38,356 nucleotides of DNA from Ardenticatenaceae bacterium. GTDB taxonomy: Bacteria; Chloroflexota; Anaerolineae; Promineifilales; Promineifilaceae. A program made the position numbers and the translations under genes. The stretch spans positions 1 to 38,356 of the forward strand of contig JACKBT010000044.1 of assembly GCA_020634415.1 (NCBI GenBank). The letters are read 5' to 3'. Below the pieces are notes generated by a model, which saw only the letters and a program-made list of their open reading frames with translations, was not told the DNA's origin and did no database searches. The stretch's first letter is position 1, and every line of letters starts with the position of its first letter. Shown piece by piece: positions 9,191 through 15,157 of this stretch.

Positions 9191-9400
9191 ATGCAAACTT
9201 TTCCCCAAACAGACCCCCGACATCACACCCAAAAAATCCAATCACGGTTGGACACACTCATCAAAGATTTACGCCAGAACACACAACAAATAGATGAACC
9301 GCAAGCCCTCGCCCTCTTTGAGACATCGGCCGAAGTTTTAGAAGGATTGAAAACTGCCTTTTCCCATTACGAACAGAAAGCAGAAGCCGCCTGGCGCTAA
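9191..9400 (+). CDS. Small hypothetical protein, 69 residues
   Basis: The family is not recognised. A strong ribosome binding site (AAAAAAGGAGA, 9177-9187 approx.) stands just before the ATG, which is the main reason to accept it. The predicted protein is hydrophilic, without signal peptide or membrane segment. It is rich in Gln, Glu and Ala, and likely all-helical ('LDTLIKDLRQNTQQID', 'LFETSAEVLEGLKTAFSHYE'). It stands alone between the UvrA-like terminator and the convergent cupin gene. Helical proteins of this size are often small regulatory or adaptor proteins, but nothing supports a specific role. Confidence 0.6.
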   Translation: MQTFPQTDPRHHTQKIQSRLDTLIKDLRQNTQQIDEPQALALFETSAEVLEGLKTAFSHYEQKAEAAWR

Positions 9401-9450
9401 ATTCGCCCACTCCCCAGGTTTCGATATTTAACTCAGGGCGGATTGGCGGC

Positions 9451-9768
9451 CTATTGCTTTAGCAGCGTTAACAACATCACAGTGGGGGTCAGGGCCATGA
9501 CGCTGTGGGGCAGCCGAGCAGGCATATGCACCCACGTTCCCACTTCGGCGGCCTGTTCGTCGCCGCCCAACGTCAGGCGTGCCGAACCGCTTAAGAAGTG
9601 TAGTGTGGCGGGCATGGAAGCTGTATGCTCCGACAGTTCCTGGCCGGCAGCAAATTGGAACAAGATGACAGTTATCTGCTCGTCCTTGTACAGGGTTTGG
9701 CTCAAGATGCTGTTGTCGGGCAAATCGGCCGTTTTAGGGATCAAATTGGCAATGTAGGTATAGGTCAT
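9451..9768 (-). CDS. Small cupin-domain protein
   Basis: The 105-residue protein is a single small beta-barrel of the cupin_2 type. The segment 'FAAGQELSEHTASMPATLHFLSGSARLTLGG' corresponds to cupin motif 1 and 'GTWVHMPARLPHSV' to motif 2. His ligands at 'SEHT' and 'LPHSV' are present; the usual second His of motif 1 is replaced. Such proteins bind a metal or small ligand; some are quercetinase-like or ChrR-type sensors, and no substrate can be assigned. It is the last gene of the nos-direction block, separated from the DUF1858 gene by a hairpin at 9785-9810, so its expression may be partly independent. Confidence 0.8.
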   Translation of the reverse strand: MTYTYIANLIPKTADLPDNSILSQTLYKDEQITVILFQFAAGQELSEHTASMPATLHFLSGSARLTLGGDEQAAEVGTWVHMPARLPHSVMALTPTVMLLTLLKQ

Positions 9769-9784
9769 AGGAGTGATAACAAGA

Positions 9785-9810
9785 AGCCTGACTGGTTAGA
9801 CAGTCAGGCT
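9785..9810 (-). terminator. Hairpin after the DUF1858 gene
   Basis: AGCCTGACTG (9785-9794) pairs perfectly with CAGTCAGGCT (9801-9810) around a 6-base loop. On the minus strand the hairpin is followed by TTCTTGTT, a weak U-tract. It would end or attenuate transcription coming from the nos genes before the cupin gene. Confidence 0.7.
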
Positions 9811-9817
9811 CCTTTAT

Positions 9818-10048
9818 TTAGTCCGCCGCAGAGGCTGCCTCGCTGGCGGGAATGATCTGTTTAAGCCGATCAATTAGTGTCGCGGTGGGAATGCCATAAT
9901 CATCGGCTGCATCCTGGATGCTGCAAAAGGGAGCCAGGGCACAGCCTATGCAGGCCATTGTATATTCGTGGAATATAACGGCCGTTTCCGGCCACCGCGC
10001 CAACACCTCTTCCACCGTCATCTCACTTAACTGTTTTTGTCCGCTCAT
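9818..10048 (-). CDS. DUF1858-type redox disulfide protein
   Basis: This 76-residue cytoplasmic protein matches the DUF1858 pattern (the N-terminal module of ScdA/RIC-like and hybrid-cluster-associated proteins). It has 'MTVEEVLARWPETAVIFHEYTMACIGCALAPFCSIQDAA', with the CxxC at 'CIGC' and a third Cys seven residues later. The family is tied to anaerobic nitrogen oxide metabolism and nitrosative stress, and the cysteine pair is thought to act in redox or metal chemistry. Here it lies 41 bases downstream of a cytochrome c in the nos direction, which supports a role around denitrification or NO/N2O handling. The exact role is unknown. Confidence 0.85.
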   Translation of the reverse strand: MSGQKQLSEMTVEEVLARWPETAVIFHEYTMACIGCALAPFCSIQDAADDYGIPTATLIDRLKQIIPASEAASAAD

Positions 10049-10089
10049 ACCTGCTCTCGTTAGTTGTATTAACGGACATTGTATCTGGT

Positions 10090-10512
10090 TTACTCGTGCA
10101 AAGTCCGTATATAAGCAATTATATTCAAAATATCCTCATCCGTTAACGCCGGATTCCCGCCCTTCGGCGGCATATCCACACCCGTCGTATTAGCCGGATC
10201 GCTGATAGGACGGCCTGTTTTCACAAACGCCAACAGAACTTCATCATCCGTAGTGGTCACAAACTCACTTGTCGTAAAGGGTTTGCCCAGTCCTGTCACC
10301 CCTTCACCGCCAGGGCCGTGACAGGTAATACACACCTGCTCATACTTCGTTTCGCCCGCGCCGGGGTCGCCCTGACTGATGGCTGCAGCCGTAGGTGCAG
10401 TGCCTCCATTATTAGTGCCACTCTCGCTGCTGTCCCAACCGCCACAGGCTGTTAAAAGCAGGGCAACGGCCGTTACCAAAACCAAAATCAATCGTTGTCT
10501 CTTGTTCATCAT
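10090..10512 (-). CDS. Lipoprotein c-type cytochrome of the nos region
   Basis: A signal peptide with the lipobox 'LLTAC' is followed by a low-complexity Ser/Gly/Thr linker and a class I cytochrome c domain. The haem-binding 'CITCH' is present, and the likely axial Met is in 'GVDMPPKGG'; the fold ends with the usual C-terminal helix ('DEDILNIIAYIRTLHE'). A single haem and a lipid anchor suggest an outer-face membrane-tethered electron carrier, plausibly delivering electrons to NosZ. Three Met codons occur in a row of starts (10518, 10512, 10509); the SD TAAGGAA at 10519-10525 fits the ATG at 10512 best. A MITE-like element sits directly upstream and has duplicated that SD sequence. Confidence 0.9.
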   Translation of the reverse strand: MMNKRQRLILVLVTAVALLLTACGGWDSSESGTNNGGTAPTAAAISQGDPGAGETKYEQVCITCHGPGGEGVTGLGKPFTTSEFVTTTDDEVLLAFVKTGRPISDPANTTGVDMPPKGGNPALTDEDILNIIAYIRTLHE

Positions 10513-10525
10513 ATTCATTTCCTTA

Positions 10526-10619
10526 GTGGAGTCTGGCGAATTTTATAGTTCTCTCTGGTATGTGGGGCGATTTTCAAAATCGCCCTACTCTGGAAAACTC
10601 AAAAAACGCCAGTGTCCAG
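10526..10619. mobile_element. MITE-like element family B, copy 1
   Basis: This 94-base element lies between nosL and the cytochrome c gene. It has imperfect inverted ends (TGGAGTCTGGCGAATTTT against TGGACACTGGCGTTTTTT, 14 of 18 matching) and a central foldback around GGCGATTTTCAAAATCGCC. It is flanked by the direct repeat TTCCTTA (10519-10525 and 10620-10626). The copy at 22288-22381 has the same length and differs at one base. It has no coding capacity. Confidence 0.88.
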
Positions 10620-10663
10620 TTCCTTATCAAAAAAAGTAGGCGCGGTTCCTGCCCGCATCCCCA

Positions 10664-11197
10664 TTAATCATGTTCATGGCTCATACCCAACTCCGGCTCC
10701 ACGCCTTCCCCCTGTTCATGAGTATGACTGCGTAACAAAGCCGGTTCCACAGCCCCAGCCGCCACTGCCTGCTGCAAGGCAGCCAGCGTACTAACCGTGC
10801 CGCCAAACTCAGCCACATAAACATCCGCCGCCGTCGCCTGCGCAAAAGCCGCCAGACTCCAGCCCATCGGTGTCACCAGATCAGGGTTCAGCACCAGCGT
10901 GGCCTTCTCGGCGTTGATCCATGCCTGCGAATGAAAATCATGCACCCAATACACATGCACATCTTCTTGATGTTTCGCATCATAAAGCAGCATATTGCCA
11001 ATATCATCAAACCGCCGCACCACGCCCGTCGTGGTCACATACGAAGCGGCAAAACGGGCTTCATTGATGATCATGCCACACTCATCACACACATCTTGTC
11101 CATACAGAATGTCGGGCGGCTCGTCCAGATTCGACGATGCCCCACAAGCGGCTAAAAACAGCATCATAGTCAATGCAAGCAGTGTCACTTTTCTCAC
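10664..11197 (-). CDS. nosL: NosL, copper chaperone lipoprotein for nitrous oxide reductase
   Basis: The 177-residue protein has a signal peptide with lipobox 'LAAC'. The NosL signature 'DVCDECGMII' (Cys-x-x-Cys-Gly-Met) is the presumed Cu(I) site, and 'GVVRRFDDIGNML' is also typical of the family. The C-terminus adds a His-rich tail ('HTHEQ', 'MSHEHD') that could hold extra copper. NosL delivers copper to the CuZ centre of NosZ outside the membrane. The GTG start overlaps the TGA of the ABC permease gene by four bases, which indicates translational coupling with nosY. Confidence 0.93.
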   Translation of the reverse strand: MRKVTLLALTMMLFLAACGASSNLDEPPDILYGQDVCDECGMIINEARFAASYVTTTGVVRRFDDIGNMLLYDAKHQEDVHVYWVHDFHSQAWINAEKATLVLNPDLVTPMGWSLAAFAQATAADVYVAEFGGTVSTLAALQQAVAAGAVEPALLRSHTHEQGEGVEPELGMSHEHD

Positions 11198-12024
11198 AAT
11201 ACACCTCGTTTTTGAAACAGATAGGTGGCGGCCACAAAAGGCACAACCACCCAGGCCAACAGCAAAACGATGAGCAGCGGCAGCAGTTGGTGGCCATAGG
11301 TGCGGAAGGCGTAAATGCCCGCCGGCCCCAGCACTTCCAGGTTGTTACGGATGTCTAAAACGGCCGCTATCTTAAATATTTGCAGCGGATTGATGAGCGT
11401 CAGTGCCAAAAGCTGCTGCACATCCAATTGCAGCGTCAGCGCCGTGCCCATCACCCCCAAATCGCCAAAGAAGACGAGGATGAGCCAGAGGAAGAGGGCC
11501 AGGCCAACGGCCGTTGACCCCTTCTGCACCAACGCCGACAACAAAAAGCCTAAACTAAGGCTGCCCAAAGCCAACAAACAAGCCAACAAGAGCAGCACCA
11601 GATAAGTAGAGACTTCGGCCCCGCCCCCACTGCTGGCAATGAAAACGGCCGTTCCCCCAAACCCCAAACTCAACGCCGCCACCAACGCCAGCGACAGCCC
11701 CAAAAACTTACCCAGCAGCAGCTCCGCCTGGCTAATCGGCTGCGCCATTAAATAGAGCAGCGACCCACTTTCCCGCTCCCCCGCCAGGCTCAACGCCCCC
11801 AGCGTCAGCCCCATCAACGGCACAATCAGCAGCACCAGATTGACCATACTGGCACTGGTGCGGCCAAACCCCGCCAGCCCATACTGCCCCGCCCCCGACA
11901 AAGCCATCCAGGCCAACGCCAGCGACAGCCCCGCAAAAGCAATCGTATACAACAAAAACCAACGATTCCGCCGCGCATCCCGCATCTCTTTTTGGGCCAA
12001 CGTGAAGATGTTTTCTATGTCCAT
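11194..12024 (-). CDS. nosY: NosY, ABC transporter permease of the nos system
   Basis: The 276-residue protein has about six membrane helices (ABC2-type permease). It starts with the family-typical cytoplasmic 'IFTLAQKEMRDARRNRWFLLYT' segment and has the conserved 'LAGERESGSLLYLMAQPISQAELLLGKFLG' coupling region. With NosF it forms the transporter that, with NosD, is needed to mature the CuZ sulfide-copper cluster; published work supports sulfur supply to NosD. It overlaps nosL by 4 bases and follows nosF after an 87-base repeat-rich spacer. Confidence 0.93.
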   Translation of the reverse strand: MDIENIFTLAQKEMRDARRNRWFLLYTIAFAGLSLALAWMALSGAGQYGLAGFGRTSASMVNLVLLIVPLMGLTLGALSLAGERESGSLLYLMAQPISQAELLLGKFLGLSLALVAALSLGFGGTAVFIASSGGGAEVSTYLVLLLLACLLALGSLSLGFLLSALVQKGSTAVGLALFLWLILVFFGDLGVMGTALTLQLDVQQLLALTLINPLQIFKIAAVLDIRNNLEVLGPAGIYAFRTYGHQLLPLLIVLLLAWVVVPFVAATYLFQKRGVL

Positions 12025-12036
12025 TATTTTCTAAAA

Positions 12037-12103
12037 GGTGTATTGGTATATTGGTGTACGGGTGTAGTAGAAATACACCAATAGACCATTACACCAATAC
12101 ACC
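12037..12103. repeat. Inverted and direct repeat cluster between nosF and nosY
   Basis: GGTGTATTGGT (12037-12047) is complementary to ACCAATACACC (12093-12103). Between them are further short copies of the same unit (GGTGTA, TACACCAATA, TACACCATTA), so the spacer can fold into a long imperfect stem. It separates nosF from nosY, which normally sit close together. Confidence 0.75.
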
Positions 12104-12111
12104 ATTACACC

Positions 12112-12966
12112 CTACTCAATCGCAAAATCCTCAATCTCCACCCCCGCCGCCATCAACGTGTGCATCACCTGTGCCTTTTGGTCTGCTTTGACAGGCACAC
12201 GCAGGCCGCGCCCGTTGGGGCTGGCAAGAATGCCTATCTCGTTGAGGGCATTCACAGCCCTTGCCATGCGGTGCGCCGGCATGTACAAATAAAGCGAAGA
12301 TTCCCAGCCCAGCCGCGCTTCTAGCTCATAAGGCGGCGCGTCTATGACTAACTTGCCTGCCTCCAGCAGCAGCACGCGGTCGGCCAAAGCCATCACCTCT
12401 TCCAGGCGATGGGAGGAGAAAACGAGCGTTTTGCCGCTTTCTTTCAGCTTATTCACCAGTGCCAAAAACTCTTCCCTGGCGCGGATGTCCAAATTGGCCG
12501 TTGGCTCATCCAAAATGAGGATGGGCGGGTCGTTGAGCAGGGCCAACGCCAGGGCCAATCGCTGCTTTAAGCCGCCCGATAAATCGTGAATCGGCTTCCG
12601 CAAATGCTCAACCAATTGCAATTGGGTCAGCAAAGGTGTGAAATCGTAACCGGCTTCTACTTTTTTGAGCCGAGCGTAGAAGGTGAGGGTCTCCATCACC
12701 GTCAAATCGTCATGGAAGGTTAGCTCCTGTGGCACAAAACCGATGAGGCGGCGGGCGGCTTTGCCCTCTTTTTTTACATCTACATCCGCCAGGGTCACTT
12801 TACCTTCAAAAGGGATGAGATGGAGCAGGCAGCGCAGGGCTGTTGTTTTGCCCGCGCCATTGGCTCCCCACAAGGCCACTGCCTGGCCTGGTTTTACCGT
12901 GAAGGTGAGGTTGTCAACGGCCGTTAACCCCCTAAATCGCTTCGTCAAATTCGTTACCGTAATCAT
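12112..12966 (-). CDS. nosF: NosF, ABC transporter ATPase of the nos system
   Basis: The 284-residue cytoplasmic ATPase has Walker A 'GANGAGKTT', Q-loop 'GFVPQELTF', signature 'LSGGLKQR', Walker B 'ILILDEPTANLD' and switch His 'SSHRLEE'. The C-terminal 80 residues form a small accessory domain, as in other NosF/CcmA-like ATPases. It energises NosY in CuZ assembly. It follows nosD after 49 bases that hold short direct repeats of CAGTTCCCCTA but no hairpin of note. Confidence 0.94.
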   Translation of the reverse strand: MITVTNLTKRFRGLTAVDNLTFTVKPGQAVALWGANGAGKTTALRCLLHLIPFEGKVTLADVDVKKEGKAARRLIGFVPQELTFHDDLTVMETLTFYARLKKVEAGYDFTPLLTQLQLVEHLRKPIHDLSGGLKQRLALALALLNDPPILILDEPTANLDIRAREEFLALVNKLKESGKTLVFSSHRLEEVMALADRVLLLEAGKLVIDAPPYELEARLGWESSLYLYMPAHRMARAVNALNEIGILASPNGRGLRVPVKADQKAQVMHTLMAAGVEIEDFAIE

Positions 12967-13015
12967 AACTTTGTCTCAGTTCCCCTAAGTTCCTATCAGT
13001 TCCCCTATATGCCTA

Positions 13016-14431
13016 TCAATGGGGGAGCTTGGGGGAATTTAAGGGAGCTCGTTGTGGAAAGCTGTATTGCCGCTGCCATCTCTGCGGCAAAACGTGCCAT
13101 ACCAGGGCTGCCGCCAGCAGCCCCGCCGCCAGCCAAACCCAGTCATGGCTGCGGCTGGCGGGCAAAGCCGGGGCCGCCGTGGGGATGAGGGGCGTGAGCA
13201 ACGGCCGTTCATCCACCAACTTCGGCTGCGGTTTCACCAGCGGAAAAGCCCGCGCCGCCAAATCAATCGCCCCCGTCGCCGGACTGTACAAAAAGAGGCG
13301 CAAATTCGGCTCCCGCTGCATCACATTCTCAAACAGCCGCTCCGACTTGTAGGCAATATCCCCCACGCCATCGCCATTGGCATCATACCCCGCGTAGTCG
13401 CTCCAATAGTTGCCCGCCCAAACATTGGCACCCGGCTGCCCGCCGCCCGCGATGCTCATCTGCTCCTCGTTTTCCACAAAGCTGTTTTGCTCAAAATGAT
13501 TGTGCCGCACCGCGGGCAGCATCTCCACGCCGATGTCGTTGTAGGCAAAGACATTGCCCGTAAACAGCCCCACACTGTCCACCTCACGCGGCGAGCCATC
13601 CAGATAAGTGCCGACGCGGTTATCTAAAAAGAGGTTCTCGCTAACAGCGGCGTCATCCAAATCCTTCATGCCGATTCCATAGCCGCTGGGGCCGCGATTG
13701 TGGGCGATGGTGTTTTGCTCCATGTGCAGGCGGCGGCTGTACATCAGAAAGGCCCCCACCGAGTTGTTGAGCAGGCGGTTGTGGACGATGTGGGCATCGT
13801 CGCAGTACATGAAGTGGAGACCATAACGGCCGTCGCGCACCTCATTGTCCCGAATCGTCAGCCGCGTCGAATACCACAGCACCACATCCCGCGCCCGCCA
13901 AACCTCATTGCCCTCAATCAGCACATCGTTGCTCTCCCACACCCGAATGCCATCACCGCGCCGGGGCATGTCCAACTCCTTGCTGGTAATAAAGTTGTCG
14001 CGGATGATGCTGTTGTGGGCTTGCAGCAGGTAAATACCAAACAGCGTCTCCTCAAAACGATTTTCCGCAATCGTTATATCCGTTGCCGCGGCCACCAGCC
14101 CCGCATTCTCCTCGTCCAGCGAACGGCCGCTGTCGCGGATGACGAAGCCCTGGATGGTGCTGTTGGGCGCGGTGATGTTGACCACTGTGCCTGCACCGCC
14201 GCCATCAATCACCGGCCAATCCTGCCCGATCAGGGTCACAGATTTGTCAATGGTCAGATGGCCGGCATACACGCCGCCTGTCACCACAATCGTGTCGCCC
14301 GGTGCGGCCTGGCTGAGGGCGGCGGCTAATTCAGCGGCGGGGATGGTGTGGGTAACGGCCGTTGCCAGCCCCATCACACGCCCCACCCCTACCAACCAGA
14401 CCAACACCACCAACAAACCCAATCGCTTCAT
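13016..14431 (-). CDS. nosD: NosD, exported beta-helix maturation protein
   Basis: From the ATG at 14431 the protein has about 471 residues; an upstream in-frame TTG at 14443 is possible, but the signal peptide (MKRLGLLVVLVWLVGVG) fits the ATG. After 'AALSQAAPGDTIVVTGGVYAG', the body is a right-handed parallel beta-helix with repeated 'N-x-I/V-x-x-N' rungs ('SNDVLIEGNEVWRARD', 'TRLTIRDNEVRDGRYG'), including 'GLHFMYCDD' and 'GVGDIAY', both characteristic of NosD. A Pro-rich linker leads to a C-terminal membrane helix ('WVWLAAGLLAAALVWHVL'), so it is anchored at both ends or at the C-terminus. NosD accepts the transported factor and passes it to the CuZ site of NosZ. It begins 24 bases after the upstream gene stops. 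Confidence 0.93.
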   Translation of the reverse strand: MKRLGLLVVLVWLVGVGRVMGLATAVTHTIPAAELAAALSQAAPGDTIVVTGGVYAGHLTIDKSVTLIGQDWPVIDGGGAGTVVNITAPNSTIQGFVIRDSGRSLDEENAGLVAAATDITIAENRFEETLFGIYLLQAHNSIIRDNFITSKELDMPRRGDGIRVWESNDVLIEGNEVWRARDVVLWYSTRLTIRDNEVRDGRYGLHFMYCDDAHIVHNRLLNNSVGAFLMYSRRLHMEQNTIAHNRGPSGYGIGMKDLDDAAVSENLFLDNRVGTYLDGSPREVDSVGLFTGNVFAYNDIGVEMLPAVRHNHFEQNSFVENEEQMSIAGGGQPGANVWAGNYWSDYAGYDANGDGVGDIAYKSERLFENVMQREPNLRLFLYSPATGAIDLAARAFPLVKPQPKLVDERPLLTPLIPTAAPALPASRSHDWVWLAAGLLAAALVWHVLPQRWQRQYSFPQRAPLNSPKLPH

Positions 14432-14455
14432 CCCATTCACCAATTGCCCAATTAC

Positions 14456-15103
14456 TCAATCACCATCCACCAGCGGCTTATACGCCCGCCGATGAAAATA
14501 CAGCCCGGTCACAATCAGCACTCCCGCCAAAAACGCCAGCCACAGCCCAATCTGAAACGAGGCAATTGTCTTAAACTGCCCCACCAACCCCTCGCCCCAA
14601 ATGGGCGGTACAAAGGGTTTGATGGCACTGCTCAAAGGCGCAGTTGGGTCTAAATTCAGGCCAAAATGGCGCATCCAAAAGTACATATCGGCCAGGAAGA
14701 GATAGGGCATGAGAACGGCCGGTAAGGCCATCAGCGCCGCCCATTTAGTGTGAATGAAAACGGCCGATCCCACCAACAGCCCCAGCACCGCAATCGCCGC
14801 CATACTCACCGTCCGCTCCAACTGCGCCGCTTCCCCCAACGGCCGCATCCCAATGTAATGGTTCAGCCCGTCAATCTCCTGCACATCCCCCGTCAGGCGG
14901 TTCACATACACCTCCACCTCCAGCCCGCCGGGATATTGTGGAGCCAACAGCGTCATCTTCCAGTACGGCAGAAAAATGGAGACCAGCAAAAAAAGCGCAG
15001 CCAGCCCTAACAACATCGTCGGCAGCCGATAACGCATCACATCCTCAACCTCCCCCGGTGCGCGTGGCCCGACGAAACTCTTAAAAATACTCATGGTAGA
15101 CAT
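14456..15103 (-). CDS. Membrane protein of the nos cluster, unknown function
   Basis: The 215-residue protein has about five membrane helices. A first helix near 28-46 is followed by an exposed loop with 'PYWKMTLLAPQYPGGLEVEVYV' and 'IDGLNHYIGMRPL', then four more helices in the second half. Proteins with the 'APQYP-x-GL' and 'GLNHYIGM' segments recur between nosZ and nosD in clade II clusters of several phyla and fill the place of NosB in epsilonproteobacteria, but homology to NosB cannot be judged here. It may help electron transfer or copper centre assembly at the membrane. ATGs at 15103 and 15094 are both possible; AAGGAA stands just before the first. A hairpin lies between it and nosZ. 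Confidence 0.85.
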   Translation of the reverse strand: MSTMSIFKSFVGPRAPGEVEDVMRYRLPTMLLGLAALFLLVSIFLPYWKMTLLAPQYPGGLEVEVYVNRLTGDVQEIDGLNHYIGMRPLGEAAQLERTVSMAAIAVLGLLVGSAVFIHTKWAALMALPAVLMPYLFLADMYFWMRHFGLNLDPTAPLSSAIKPFVPPIWGEGLVGQFKTIASFQIGLWLAFLAGVLIVTGLYFHRRAYKPLVDGD

Positions 15104-15116
15104 TGTTCCTTATGGG

Positions 15117-15145
15117 GTAGAGACGTTGCAAGGCAACGTCTCTAC
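15117..15145. repeat. Hairpin of the GTAGAGACG palindrome family, between nosZ and the next gene
   Basis: GTAGAGACGTTGC (15117-15129) pairs perfectly with 15133-15145 around a 3-base loop. It sits in the 54-base gap after nosZ. A related palindrome is found inside a coding region at 32567-32596. In the transcript it would be a very stable stem without a U-tract, so it may protect the nosZ 3' end or attenuate read-through rather than terminate fully. Confidence 0.85.
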
Positions 15146-15157
15146 GACAACATCGTT

